Counted from the first letter of the stretch, positions 42,774 through 51,656 are shown. The stretch: 64,000 bases of DNA from Variovorax sp. PBS-H4 (GCF_901827205.1 NZ_LR594675.1:62001-126000); one strand, 5' to 3'. Translations and numbers: made by a program. Notes: generated by a model from the letters alone, not told the origin.

Positions 42774-44057
42774 ATGGACACGGCCACCATCCAAATCGGC
42801 GTCATCAAGCAGCACCTGATCGATCCCGAGATCTGCATCCGCTGCAACACCTGCGAGGCCACGTGCCCCGTGAACGCCATCACGCACGACGACCGCAACT
42901 ACGTGGTGCGTGCCGATGTCTGCAACGGCTGCATGGCCTGCATCTCGCCGTGCCCGACGGGCTCGATCGACAACTGGCGCACCATGCCGGTGGCGCGCGC
43001 CTACTCGATCGAGGAGCAGCTCACGTGGGACGAGCTGCCCGCCGAGCTCACGCCCGAGCAGTTGGAAGCCGAGGGCATCGCCTCGTCCGACGAGGTGGTG
43101 CTCCAGCCGCAGCCCGCGGCCGCGCCGCAGCCGCCCTCCGGACCCGGCGAGGTGGCTTTCAATTCTGCGCAGTACGGTGCCACCGTGCCGCCCTGGTCGG
43201 CCGCGCACGCCTACACCAACCTGTTCCCGCCGAAGAGCCCGACCACTGCCACGGTGGTCGGCAACTTCAACTGCACCGAGGCCGGCTACGAGAACCAGAC
43301 GCATCACATCGTGCTCGACTTCGGCGCCATGCCTTTCCCGGTGCTGGAGGGGCAGTCGATCGCCATCATCCCGCCGGGCACCGACGCCAACGGCAAGCCG
43401 CATTTCGCGCGCCAGTACTCCATCGCGAGCCCGCGCAATGGCGAGCGGCCCGGCTACAACAACGTCTCGCTGACCGTGAAGCGGGTGCTGCAGGACCACC
43501 AGGGCAACCCGGTGCGCGGCGTCTGCAGCAACTACGTGTGCGACCTCAAGGTGGGCGACAAGGTGCAGGTCATCGGGCCCTTCGGCACGTCCTTCCTGAT
43601 GCCCAACCATCCGAAGTCGCACATCGTGATGATCTGCACCGGCACCGGCAGCGCCCCCATGCGCGCGATGACCGAATGGCGCCGCCGCCTGCGCAAGAGC
43701 GGGAAGTTCGAGGGCGGCAAGCTGCTGCTCTTCTTCGGCGCGCGCACGCAGCAGGAGCTGCCCTACTTCGGCCCGCTGCAAACCTTGCCGAAGGACTTCA
43801 TCGACATCAACTTCGCTTTCTCGCGCACGCCTGCCCAGCCCAAGCGCTACGTGCAGGACGCGATGCGCGAGCGCGCCGCCGACCTGGCCGCGCTGCTGAA
43901 GGACGGGCAGACCCACTTCTATGTCTGCGGCCTCAAGAGCATGGAAGAGGGAGTGGTGCTCGCGCTGCGCGACGTGGCGGTCGAGGCAGGGCTGGACTGG
44001 GACACCATCGGCGCCGCGCTCAAGCGCGAAGGCCGCCTGCACCTCGAGACCTACTAA
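42774..44057 (+). CDS. boxA: Benzoyl-CoA 2,3-epoxidase, reductase component
   Basis: This is a 427-residue NADPH-dependent reductase that feeds electrons to BoxB. Two 4Fe-4S clusters are bound by Cys21, 24, 27, 31 and Cys50, 53, 56, 60 (CIRCNTCEATCP and CNGCMACISPCP). A ferredoxin-NADP reductase-like module follows, with FAD motif RQYSIASPRNGE, CICTGTGSAPMRAM-like nucleotide loop (MICTGTGSAPMRAM) and FYVCGLKSMEEGV. GGAAAGGAG is ideally placed before ATG 42774. The length is typical. Confidence 0.96.
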   Translation: MDTATIQIGVIKQHLIDPEICIRCNTCEATCPVNAITHDDRNYVVRADVCNGCMACISPCPTGSIDNWRTMPVARAYSIEEQLTWDELPAELTPEQLEAEGIASSDEVVLQPQPAAAPQPPSGPGEVAFNSAQYGATVPPWSAAHAYTNLFPPKSPTTATVVGNFNCTEAGYENQTHHIVLDFGAMPFPVLEGQSIAIIPPGTDANGKPHFARQYSIASPRNGERPGYNNVSLTVKRVLQDHQGNPVRGVCSNYVCDLKVGDKVQVIGPFGTSFLMPNHPKSHIVMICTGTGSAPMRAMTEWRRRLRKSGKFEGGKLLLFFGARTQQELPYFGPLQTLPKDFIDINFAFSRTPAQPKRYVQDAMRERAADLAALLKDGQTHFYVCGLKSMEEGVVLALRDVAVEAGLDWDTIGAALKREGRLHLETY

Positions 44058-44067
44058 GCTCGGCGCC

Positions 44068-44505
44068 ATGAAGTTCGCCGAATTCCACACCGGCCAGGTC
44101 ATCGAGGCCGGGCCCTATGTCGTCACCGAGGCCGAGCTGCTGCAGTTTGCCAGGGCCTATGACCCGCAATGGTTCCACACCGACGGCGAGGCAGCCGTCG
44201 CAGGTCCTTTCGGCGGACTGATCGCGAGCGGTTGGCACACCGGCGGCATCGCGATGCGCCTGGTGACCGATGCGGCATTGGCCGGCTCCGAGTCCTTTGC
44301 CTCCCCGGGATTGGCCTATGTGAAATGGCCCAACCCTGTGCGGCCCGGCGATGCGCTTCGACTCGTTGCCGATGTGATCGAGGTGCGGCGTTCGGAGAAG
44401 CGGCCGACGTTGGGCATCCTGCGGTGGCGGTGGCGGCTGTTCAATCAGCGCGAGCAGCTGGCGCTGGACCTGGAGGCGACGAGCCTGTTCAAGCTCGCGG
44501 ACTGA
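44068..44505 (+). CDS. MaoC-like hot-dog-fold dehydratase-domain protein
   Basis: This is a 145-residue single hot-dog domain of the MaoC/R-hydratase type. FARAYDPQWFHTD matches the catalytic Asp-His hydratase motif, and GPFGGLIASGWHTGG the following helix. It would hydrate or dehydrate an acyl-CoA. It starts 10 bases after the boxA stop, so it is likely cotranscribed and may act in lower beta-oxidation of the box products; this is inferred from position. The ribosome-binding site is weak. It converges on a LysR gene. Confidence 0.85.
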   Translation: MKFAEFHTGQVIEAGPYVVTEAELLQFARAYDPQWFHTDGEAAVAGPFGGLIASGWHTGGIAMRLVTDAALAGSESFASPGLAYVKWPNPVRPGDALRLVADVIEVRRSEKRPTLGILRWRWRLFNQREQLALDLEATSLFKLAD

Positions 44506-44566
44506 CAAGGTCTGCGGATGCGGGCCTCGGGCGCGGCCAACGCGGCGCGAACCCGGAGCTCACATG

Positions 44567-45517
44567 TCATCTGCTCTTCAGCGCCTTTCGCACGCTGGTG
44601 CCGGCGTCGTGGATCTGTGCGTGCCACCGGGCGACCAGCGGGTCTTCGATCGCCCATCGCTTGAACGCCAGAAGCGTTGGGCTCGTCGGCAGCGGTACAC
44701 GGGTGCGCAGCACGCGGACCATGCCTGACGCCGCATGCTGGCGGGCGATGGACTCCGGCGCGATAGAAAGAAGGCCCGTGCGGGCAGCAAGCGCGAGGCC
44801 GGTTTCGAAGGCGCGCGTCTCGATGACGGGCTGCACCGGGGGCAAGCCGCCGTCACTGCAGTAACGGTCGAAGGCCTCGCGCGAACTGGTGCGCGTATCC
44901 GGCAGCACCCAGCGGTGTCGCATCAGGTCGGCCAACGACAAGGGCGAGCGCGCGGGCGCGTCGGCATCGGCGCCGCAGACGATCACGGTGCGCTCGTCGT
45001 AGAGCGGTTCCGCGACGATGTCGTCGTCTCCCGTCGAGTCACCGCGCTTGCGCAGGATGGCGAAGTCCAGCGTACCCCGGCTCACTGCGTCCCACAGATA
45101 GGCGCTGCTTTCCTCGACCACGCGCAGCCGTCCGGGCTCAGGCTCGGCACTGCCCGATACGCGGCTCAGCAGCACCGGCAGCAGCGTGTGCATCGCGCGC
45201 GCGATGCAGCCCAGGCTGACGGGGCCCCGCTCGCGCTGCGGTGAGACGTCCATGCGCTCGAAACCGCGAAGCACGGCGCGGGCCTGGGAAAGGATGCGCT
45301 CGCCCCAAGGCGTTGGACGGCTGCCGCGGCTGGACCGCTCGAAAAGGCGGCCACCGAGCAACTGCTCCGCTTCGGCCAACAGGCGCGACACCGCAGGCTG
45401 TGCCAACGCCAAGGTCGCCGCGGCCCGATGCACCGACTTGCCGTCGGCGATCGCGACGATGGCCACCAGATGCCGGCGCTGGATGGCGCGCTGTGTATCC
45501 CGCTTGCTTTGAACCAT
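44567..45517 (-). CDS. LysR-family transcriptional regulator
   Basis: This is a 316-residue LysR-type regulator. The HTH lies at about residues 13-70 (IQRRHLVAIVAIADGKSVHR, LAQPAVSRLLAEAEQLLGGR), with a C-terminal effector-binding domain. I took ATG 45517, leaving a 98-base gap from the divergent TauD-type gene; the frame continues upstream through that gap but without need. It probably activates the dioxygenase and the following gene. Confidence 0.87.
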   Translation of the reverse strand: MVQSKRDTQRAIQRRHLVAIVAIADGKSVHRAAATLALAQPAVSRLLAEAEQLLGGRLFERSSRGSRPTPWGERILSQARAVLRGFERMDVSPQRERGPVSLGCIARAMHTLLPVLLSRVSGSAEPEPGRLRVVEESSAYLWDAVSRGTLDFAILRKRGDSTGDDDIVAEPLYDERTVIVCGADADAPARSPLSLADLMRHRWVLPDTRTSSREAFDRYCSDGGLPPVQPVIETRAFETGLALAARTGLLSIAPESIARQHAASGMVRVLRTRVPLPTSPTLLAFKRWAIEDPLVARWHAQIHDAGTSVRKALKSR

Positions 45518-45526
45518 AAGGGTTTT

Positions 45527-45553
45527 GATATTACTGGATGCCTTGAACATATC
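45527..45553. promoter_or_regulatory. Possible LysR-type operator
   Basis: GATAT and ATATC form an inverted repeat 17 bases apart in the gap between the divergent LysR and TauD-type genes, in an AT-richer patch. It is a plausible but unproven binding site. Confidence 0.3.
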
Positions 45554-45615
45554 GTTTACGGAATCAGGTGAGGCTGTTACCTTGCAGGGCACATCCACTT
45601 TGCCCGGTACTTTCC

Positions 45616-46488
45616 ATGCCACGCATTTCCGTTACCAAGCTCGCGCCTGCGCTCGGCGCCGAGGTGTCCGGCATCGACCTGCACCTGCCCATCGACGAAG
45701 AAACGCTCTCCGCGCTGAAGGACGCCTGGGCCTCGCACCTGGTGCTGCGCTTTCGCGGTCAGGCGCTCACCGACCCGCAACTGCTCGCCTTCAGCCGCCT
45801 GCTCGGTCCGCTCGACCCCCCCGGCCCCAATCCCTACGGCAAGCCCTTCCTCGAGGATTTCCCCGAGATCAACGTCATCTCCAACGTGAAGGTCGGTGGC
45901 GCGCCCATCGGCAACCTTGGCGACGGCGAAGCCGTCTGGCATTGCGACATGACCTATGTGGAGGCGCCTCCTCGGGCGGCACTCCTGCACGCGCTGGAGA
46001 TCCCGTCGAGCGGCGGCGACACCTTCTGGTCGAACATGTACACGGCCTTCGAGACCCTGCCCGACGCGATGAAGAAGCGCATTGCCGGACTGCGCGCGAT
46101 CCACGATGCCACCTACAACAGCGCCGGCGTCATGCGCAAGGGCATGAGCGAGGTGACCGATCCGCGCAAGGCTCCGGGCGCACAGCACCCGCTCGTCATC
46201 AAGCACCCTGACACCGGCCGGGCCGCACTCTACCTGGGCCGTCGTCGCAACAGCTACGTGCTCGGCCTTGAACTGGAAGAGAGCGAGGCGCTTCTCGACG
46301 AACTCTGGGCGCACGCATCGCGCCCCGAGTTCACCTTCAGGCAGGTATGGCAGCAGCACGACCTGATCCTCTGGGACAACCGCTGCACGCTGCACCGCCG
46401 CGATGCCTTCGACCCGGCGGCGCGCCGCGTGATGCATCGCACCCAGATCAAAGGCACGCCCGTTGCGCCGGCCTTCGAGGCGGCTTGA
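45616..46488 (+). CDS. TauD/TfdA-family Fe(II)/2-oxoglutarate dioxygenase
   Basis: This is a 290-residue dioxygenase. The facial triad is His109 and Asp111 (AVWHCDMTY) and His260 (DNRCTLHRRD), with Arg270/271 positioned to bind 2-oxoglutarate. Family members cleave taurine, sulfonates, phenoxy acids or similar compounds through hydroxylation; the substrate here is unknown. I chose ATG 45616, which gives the usual start PRISVTKLAPALGAEVSGID. Its stop is directly followed by the ATG of the chimeric gene (TGAATG), implying one transcript. Confidence 0.88.
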   Translation: MPRISVTKLAPALGAEVSGIDLHLPIDEETLSALKDAWASHLVLRFRGQALTDPQLLAFSRLLGPLDPPGPNPYGKPFLEDFPEINVISNVKVGGAPIGNLGDGEAVWHCDMTYVEAPPRAALLHALEIPSSGGDTFWSNMYTAFETLPDAMKKRIAGLRAIHDATYNSAGVMRKGMSEVTDPRKAPGAQHPLVIKHPDTGRAALYLGRRRNSYVLGLELEESEALLDELWAHASRPEFTFRQVWQQHDLILWDNRCTLHRRDAFDPAARRVMHRTQIKGTPVAPAFEAA

Positions 46489-47241
46489 ATGGACTCGCTC
46501 AACCTGCCCATCCGCAGCGTCGAGGTCTTCGGCGTCGCCGTGCCGCTGGTCGGCCCCGGCTTCCGCAATGCGTATATCGTCAAGAAGGCGCAGAAGAGCG
46601 CAATTGTCCGACTCGTCGCGCAAGACGGCAGCGTCGGCCTCGGCAACATCGATCCCTCACCCGGCTACTCGGTCGAGACCAGCGGCGCCGAGTTCCTGGC
46701 TTATGCGAAGGCCAATCCCGGCAAGGTCAACTATGGTTCGGGCGGTGTCGGGAGCGCGGGCCATGTGCCGATGGCGGTCGTGGCGTCGATGATCGGCCTG
46801 AAGATGCAGCACGTGCCCTACAAGGGTTCTGGCCCGGCCATTGTCGACCTGATGTCGGGGCAGATCCACGCGATGCTGCTCACCATCCCGGCCGTGATGC
46901 CTTTCATACAGCAAGGCAGCCTGCGCGCACTGGCAACCTCGGGCGCGCGGCGCTCGCCGGCGCTGCCTGACCTGCCGACGATGGAAGAGGTCGGTGTCAA
47001 GGGATTCGAGTACGAGCCGTGGTACGGCTACTTCGTGCCAGCCGGAACGCCGCCCGCCATCCAGAAGAAGTTGCACGACGCGGTCGACAAGGCCCTGCAG
47101 GACCCGGCCATCGTCTCGAAGCTGCGTGAGCAGGGCCTGGAGGTGAAGCGCATGTCGCAACAACAGTTCGTCGACATCGTGGTGCGCGATACGGCGGCCT
47201 GGAGTGCAAAGATCAAGGCACTGGGGCTGCGCGCCGACTAG
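46489..47241 (+). CDS. Chimera: enolase-superfamily N-terminus fused to Bug receptor C-terminus
   Basis: This is a 250-residue frame with two unrelated parts. Residues 1-64 (SVEVFGVAVPLVG, then QDGSVGLGNIDPSPGYS) match the start of a mandelate racemase/muconate-lactonizing enzyme. From about residue 66 (SGAEFLAYAKANPGKVNYGS) it is the C-terminal two thirds of a Bug/TctC receptor, including HVPYKGSGPAIVDLMSGQ. The racemase lacks its catalytic barrel, and the receptor lacks signal peptide and first lobe, so neither function is expected. An in-frame deletion between two neighbouring genes is the simplest explanation. An abutting tauD-type gene suggests that the original racemase was in that operon. 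Confidence 0.8.
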   Translation: MDSLNLPIRSVEVFGVAVPLVGPGFRNAYIVKKAQKSAIVRLVAQDGSVGLGNIDPSPGYSVETSGAEFLAYAKANPGKVNYGSGGVGSAGHVPMAVVASMIGLKMQHVPYKGSGPAIVDLMSGQIHAMLLTIPAVMPFIQQGSLRALATSGARRSPALPDLPTMEEVGVKGFEYEPWYGYFVPAGTPPAIQKKLHDAVDKALQDPAIVSKLREQGLEVKRMSQQQFVDIVVRDTAAWSAKIKALGLRAD

Positions 47242-47262
47242 AAAAGATGTCGGGAGCGGCGC

Positions 47263-47276
47263 AGGGCGAGCGCCCT
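47263..47276. terminator. Short palindrome between convergent genes
   Basis: AGGGCG-AG-CGCCCT is a perfect short palindrome in the 53-base gap between the chimeric gene and the receiver gene. It could contribute to termination, but there is no T tract and the loop is very short. Confidence 0.25.
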
Positions 47277-47294
47277 TCAAATGAAGATGCTGCG

Positions 47295-47738
47295 CTACTC
47301 GCCGTCCGACAAGCGAATGCCCTTGAGCAGCTGCCGCATCGACTCACTCACTTCTTCCTTGCTCGGCTGTGCCGGGCGTCCGTTGGCAATCAACCTCTCG
47401 ACGAGCGCAAGCATGGCCTGTCCGTCGAAGGGCTTGACCAGAAAGGCGTCGTAGTCCCCGAAGGTGCGCCTGACGATGTCCTCGTCGGTGCCGCTCATGA
47501 TCACGAAAGGGATGTTGCACAAGGATGAAGAGCGGCGCACGGCCTCGCCCAACTCGCCCCCGTTCATGATGGGCATCATGAAGTCCGAAAGGATCAGCGA
47601 CGGCGGCTCGTCCTGCAGCAGTTCAAGCGCGGCCTTTCCGTTCGATGCCGAGGCCACGCGGTAGCCCTCGGCAATGAGCAAAAGCTGCAGTATCTCTGCG
47701 TGGCCGTATTCATCCTCGACGATCAGAATCAGCTTCAT
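47295..47738 (-). CDS. Single-domain response regulator
   Basis: This is a 147-residue stand-alone receiver domain: LILIVEDEYGHAEIL (acidic pocket), LILSDFMMPIMNGGEL with the phosphoacceptor Asp, MSGTDEDIV and LVKPFDGQAM with the conserved Lys. There is no output domain. ATG 47738 has AAGGG upstream; an in-frame GTG at 47753 overlaps the KaiC-like gene stop. It is the second gene of a two-gene operon with that ATPase, so the two proteins probably act in one signalling route. Confidence 0.88.
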   Translation of the reverse strand: MKLILIVEDEYGHAEILQLLLIAEGYRVASASNGKAALELLQDEPPSLILSDFMMPIMNGGELGEAVRRSSSLCNIPFVIMSGTDEDIVRRTFGDYDAFLVKPFDGQAMLALVERLIANGRPAQPSKEEVSESMRQLLKGIRLSDGE

Positions 47739-47749
47739 GGAGCGACCCT

Positions 47750-49141
47750 TCACTCGAGCGCCCGAGGCGGGCTGGTGTCCAGCAAGGACAGATGCACGTC
47801 GACCGAGCCACGGCTGGCTTGCGTGCCACGCACCTTCGAGATGAAGACGGTGCGCCCTTGGGCATGTTTCTCCCCGGGAGGCGGCTCGAAGGCGAAGGCA
47901 TTGTCGAACCAGCCGACCACGCCGTCGGCCAGCGGTGTGTTGGCAGCCGTGGCAAGCGCTGCCGGGTCGATGGTGAAAAGCGAGGTGGTTTCCCGCTGCT
48001 TCAGCTCCATCAAGAGGCGGCCGAGAAAACGGTAGCCACGCTCCTGGAACGCCAGGGTGTCGGCCAGGCCTGCCAGCCCATCGACGACCACGCGCCGAAC
48101 CTTCAGCTCGTCGACGAGCCGAAGCAGCTTGTGTCCCATCTCGTCCATTGATTCGTCCTCGTGCCCAAAATGTTCGATCGTCAGAGCGCCGGAGTCGACC
48201 GCCTCCCCCACCGCGAGGCCCAGCTCTGCGCCCATGCGACGCAGATCGCCCGGGAGCTCAGTGCAGGACAGCAGCAAGCCCGGGGACGCGGAGGTGGATG
48301 CTGCTGCGAATGCGAGGGCGAACGTCGTCTTGCCGGCCCCACTATGGCCGACAACCACGGAGCTGCTGCCCGAAAGAAGCCCGCCGGCTCGTAGGATCGT
48401 GTCGAGGGCTGGCAATCCCGTCGAAGTGGCCTCGCTTCCAAGCTTTGCCTGGGCATCTCCCATGGGCAGGCTCTCGAGCCTCGGGAAGAACTGCAATCCG
48501 CGCGAAGTGATGCAGAACGTGTGCTTGCCCCGGATGATCTGGCTGCCGCGGAACTTGCGGACCTGGAGGCGGCGCTCTGCACGCCAGTGAAACCCGTGGT
48601 CCTCGAAAGAGAGGATGCCGTCGACCATCGTCTGCTCGGCGCTCAGCACGCTGCCGTTGCCGCTCGTGAGCACCAGGCAGGTGCAGGACATCGTGCTCAC
48701 GAGGCTCTGCAGCCCGTGGACGAACTGGCGCACGGAGTCATCGGCCCCGGAACCTTCGCCTCCGGCCACCAGGCCGTCGATGACCAGCAGACCAGGGCGG
48801 TGGCGTACGAGTTCGCCACGCAACAATTCGATCACTGCCTTCAGGCCGCCGGTCTCGAGCTCGCGGTAGCCGCTCACATAAAAGACTCTGGCGTTGACCT
48901 CCCGATGGTTGAAGAAGGTCTGCTGCTCCATGTGTTGCACCATGCGCGCATGCGATTCCGCGAGCATGGTCACATACAAGGTACGCGAGTCTCGTCCTGC
49001 GAGCGTGTACGCGATCTGGTTCGCCAGGGTCGTCTTGCCCACCCCCGGCGGTCCTTCGAAGATGTACACGCCGCCTTCGAACAGCCCGCCATTGAGAATC
49101 TCGTCCAGACCCTGGATAGCGGTAGGCAGTCTTTTCATCAT
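47750..49141 (-). CDS. KaiC-like double RecA-fold ATPase
   Basis: This is a 463-residue protein with two tandem KaiC-type ATPase domains: Walker A GPPGVGKTT at 30-38 with Walker B GLLVIDGLVAG, and Walker A GHSGAGKT at 265-272 with VRRVVVDGLAG. KaiC-like proteins outside cyanobacteria are ATPases and autokinases in stress and signalling pathways. No kaiA or kaiB is present, so this is not a clock cluster. It is coupled to the receiver gene downstream. Confidence 0.9.
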   Translation of the reverse strand: MMKRLPTAIQGLDEILNGGLFEGGVYIFEGPPGVGKTTLANQIAYTLAGRDSRTLYVTMLAESHARMVQHMEQQTFFNHREVNARVFYVSGYRELETGGLKAVIELLRGELVRHRPGLLVIDGLVAGGEGSGADDSVRQFVHGLQSLVSTMSCTCLVLTSGNGSVLSAEQTMVDGILSFEDHGFHWRAERRLQVRKFRGSQIIRGKHTFCITSRGLQFFPRLESLPMGDAQAKLGSEATSTGLPALDTILRAGGLLSGSSSVVVGHSGAGKTTFALAFAAASTSASPGLLLSCTELPGDLRRMGAELGLAVGEAVDSGALTIEHFGHEDESMDEMGHKLLRLVDELKVRRVVVDGLAGLADTLAFQERGYRFLGRLLMELKQRETTSLFTIDPAALATAANTPLADGVVGWFDNAFAFEPPPGEKHAQGRTVFISKVRGTQASRGSVDVHLSLLDTSPPRALE

Positions 49142-49202
49142 CAGAAGCGATCGTGGTCGAAGTCCGGCCCGATTCTAGGCCGCTGACCAGGGCGCATGGA
49201 GC

Positions 49203-50102
49203 TCAGCCGCTGCGCTGTGACGAGGCCTGCGTCCCGGCAGCCCGGGCCTTCCCCATCAGCACGAGCGCGATCCCCCCGAGAATGGCGATCGAGCAGAACA
49301 TCAACCGCGTCGTGATCGCCTCGGACAGGAAGATCACCCCGGCAAACGCCGCGATCGGCGGCACCGACAACTGCACCGTGGCCGCCCGCATCGCCGAAAG
49401 TCCCGGCAGGGCCGCGTACCAGATCACGTAGCCGATGCCCGAGGTCAGCGCGCCCGAGGCCACCGCCAGCGCGATGCCGGCCGCATCGGCATGCGCCCTG
49501 CCGGCAAGCAGCAGGCTCAGCGCCAGCGCCATCGGCGCCGCCCGCGCGAAGTTGCGCGCCGTCGCGGCCAGCGGGTCGGCCACGCCGCGCCCGCGCAGCG
49601 AATACACGCCCCAGGCCACGCCCGCGACCGCCATCAGCGACGCGCCCAGCGCCGGCGGCGCGCTCACGCCTGGGGAGACCAGGTAGACCAGGCCGGCAAC
49701 CGCCAGCACGAAGCCCGACCACGCGACCGGCCCGAACATCTCGCCCGCGCGCAGGCCGGCGCCGAGCATCGTCAGCTGCACCGCGCCGAACAGGATCAGC
49801 GCCCCCGTGCCGGCCGGCAGGCTGAGGTAGGCGAAGGAAAAGAAGGCGACATACGCGAACAGCATCGCGGCCGCCAGCCAGTCCGCGCGCCCGGCCGCGT
49901 CGGGTCGAGCGCGCAGGCGCACCACCAGCGCGAGCGTCAGCGCGCCCGCCACCAACCGGATGCTGCCGAAACTCGCCGCGTCGATGCCCCCTTGCTGCAG
50001 CGCCATGCGGCACAGCAGCGAATTGGCCGCGAAGGCGAGCATCGCGGCCACGGTGAGCAGGATGACCCGCAGGCCGGGCCGGCCTGCGAGCGGCTCAGGC
50101 AT
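49203..50102 (-). CDS. EamA-family (DMT) transporter
   Basis: This is a 299-residue inner-membrane protein with ten predicted helices in two EamA repeats, of the drug/metabolite transporter superfamily. SNAxxxR-type segments appear as FAANSLLCRMAL and the second repeat ends in ILGGIALVLMGKA. ATG 50102 overlaps the DUF2182 gene's end; the substrate is unknown. It is the third gene of a leftward unit with the DUF1326 and DUF2182 genes, though its function may be independent. Confidence 0.88.
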   Translation of the reverse strand: MPEPLAGRPGLRVILLTVAAMLAFAANSLLCRMALQQGGIDAASFGSIRLVAGALTLALVVRLRARPDAAGRADWLAAAMLFAYVAFFSFAYLSLPAGTGALILFGAVQLTMLGAGLRAGEMFGPVAWSGFVLAVAGLVYLVSPGVSAPPALGASLMAVAGVAWGVYSLRGRGVADPLAATARNFARAAPMALALSLLLAGRAHADAAGIALAVASGALTSGIGYVIWYAALPGLSAMRAATVQLSVPPIAAFAGVIFLSEAITTRLMFCSIAILGGIALVLMGKARAAGTQASSQRSG

Positions 50103-50925
50103 GCACGGCCACCAGCACCGCCGCACCGGCGAGCAGCGCAAAGCCCAGCGGCGCGCTGATGCGCCGGCCCCACGGCAGGTTCTTCTCGGCCGCCATCAGC
50201 GCAGCCAGCAGCAGCATCCAGCCCAGGCTGCCGGTGCCCAGCGCGAACATCAGCAGCATCAGCGCCCAGCAGCAGCCCACGCAGAACACGCCGTGCTGCG
50301 CGCCCAGCGCGAAGGCCTGGCGCGCCGGGGCCGGCCCGCGCCAGTGCTCGATGACGAAGCCCAGCGGCGTGCGGCATTTGTCCAGGCACTGGTGCTTGAG
50401 CCGGCTGAACTGGAAGGCGCCGGCCAGCCCGAGGGTTGCGGCGCCGATGAGCCAGCCGTGCCAGGCCAGCGTCGGCGAGCGTGCGAGCAACGCGAGGATC
50501 AGCTCGTGCAGCCCGTGGGCCAGCAGCCCGAACACGCCCCACACTGCCATGTAGCCGAGGCCGAGCAGCGCCAGCAGCCGCCCATGGTCCGGCCGCCGTG
50601 CCGTCATGCGGTCGAATACGTCGAACAGGGGCAGGGTGGTGGGCAGCATCATGGCCGCGGTCATGAGGACCCAGGCCAGGGCGTAAAGCAGCGCCGGCAC
50701 CAGCAGCTCCCCGCCGGGAAGGGCACGGCAGAGAAAAGCCGCGGGGCCCGACGCCACCCAGTCGCCATGCTCCAGGTAGCGGCCGTAGGGGCTGCGTGCC
50801 CAGGCCCACAGCGCCAGCCAGGCCAGCCCGACGAGCGCCACGAACAACAGAAGGAACACCCGCCGATGGCGCGTGCCGCCGTGGCGCGGCGGGGCAGGCC
50901 GCGCGGTGCCCCCAGGGGCATGCAT
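50095..50925 (-). CDS. DUF2182 integral membrane protein
   Basis: This is a 276-residue membrane protein with about six hydrophobic helices. MTAAMMLPTTLPLFDVF, KHQCLDKCRTPLGF and GVFCVGCCWALMLLMF are characteristic of the DUF2182 family; the Cys and Met pattern suggests binding of a soft metal. These genes are regularly next to DUF1326 genes, as here (12-base gap). The function is uncertain; a metal-related role is inference. Confidence 0.88.
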   Translation of the reverse strand: MHAPGGTARPAPPRHGGTRHRRVFLLLFVALVGLAWLALWAWARSPYGRYLEHGDWVASGPAAFLCRALPGGELLVPALLYALAWVLMTAAMMLPTTLPLFDVFDRMTARRPDHGRLLALLGLGYMAVWGVFGLLAHGLHELILALLARSPTLAWHGWLIGAATLGLAGAFQFSRLKHQCLDKCRTPLGFVIEHWRGPAPARQAFALGAQHGVFCVGCCWALMLLMFALGTGSLGWMLLLAALMAAEKNLPWGRRISAPLGFALLAGAAVLVAVHA

Positions 50926-50937
50926 CGCATCACCGCT

Positions 50938-51540
50938 TCAGGCGTCGAAGACAAAGGTGCTTTGCAGCGCGTTGTGATTCTTGATGTCCAGGTCGATGCC
51001 TAAAGCGGCATTCTTCGAGCGATACACCGGCGCCTTGCCGACGAAGACCGGCGCGCCCGGCACGGTGGAGAACACGGTGTCCGACAGCACCGTCTGCCCG
51101 CCGGTTGCGCCGCGGTAGGGCTCGAGCTCGGCGTAGTAGTTGGTACCGATCTTGAGGGTGCCCTTGCCCTCGTTCACATGGAAGCCGATGGGCGCCCGCT
51201 CCACCGACACCACCGTGCCGATCAGTTGGGCCAGGTCGGCGATCGGCCCGCCGGCCTTTCCGGTGTAGACCTTGAGCAGCGCTTCTTCCTGCGCCTTGGA
51301 GGCGTTGTCGTCCACGTAGATCGCGGCGGTCCAGTTGCCTTGGAGGATGTTGCCGGGCACGTGCGCCACCGCCGCGATGGTGTTGCCACCGACGTCGACG
51401 CCATCGATCGTTCCGGTGTCGATGCGCCAGGCGACGATGGTGTCGCAGGTGCCGTTGTCCGGGTCCTCGCCGATCCAGCAGGGGCACAGCACGTTGCAGT
51501 TGCAGACCTCGAGCAGGCGACCTTCCAGGTGATAGCTCAT
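50938..51540 (-). CDS. DUF1326 domain-containing protein
   Basis: This is a 200-residue protein of the DUF1326 family. It opens LEGRLLEVCNCNVLCPCW, whose CxCxxxCxC pattern suggests metal binding. The rest is beta-rich with no signal peptide. GGAGG lies just before ATG 51540. It is paired with the DUF2182 gene, implying a joint but unestablished function. Confidence 0.88.
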   Translation of the reverse strand: MSYHLEGRLLEVCNCNVLCPCWIGEDPDNGTCDTIVAWRIDTGTIDGVDVGGNTIAAVAHVPGNILQGNWTAAIYVDDNASKAQEEALLKVYTGKAGGPIADLAQLIGTVVSVERAPIGFHVNEGKGTLKIGTNYYAELEPYRGATGGQTVLSDTVFSTVPGAPVFVGKAPVYRSKNAALGIDLDIKNHNALQSTFVFDA

Positions 51541-51656
51541 GCCAACCTCCGTTGAAGCTTCACTGACAGGGACCTTGTCGCCGCGAATGGCGGCAAGAGG
51601 GAAGCCGATGCTACGCGCCGCGGACGGACGCGTCCATGTGCCAAATGGCCAGGTCT

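Noticed and set aside
47295..49141. Circadian kai cluster
   Set aside because: There is no kaiA or kaiB; KaiC-like double ATPases occur widely in non-clock contexts.
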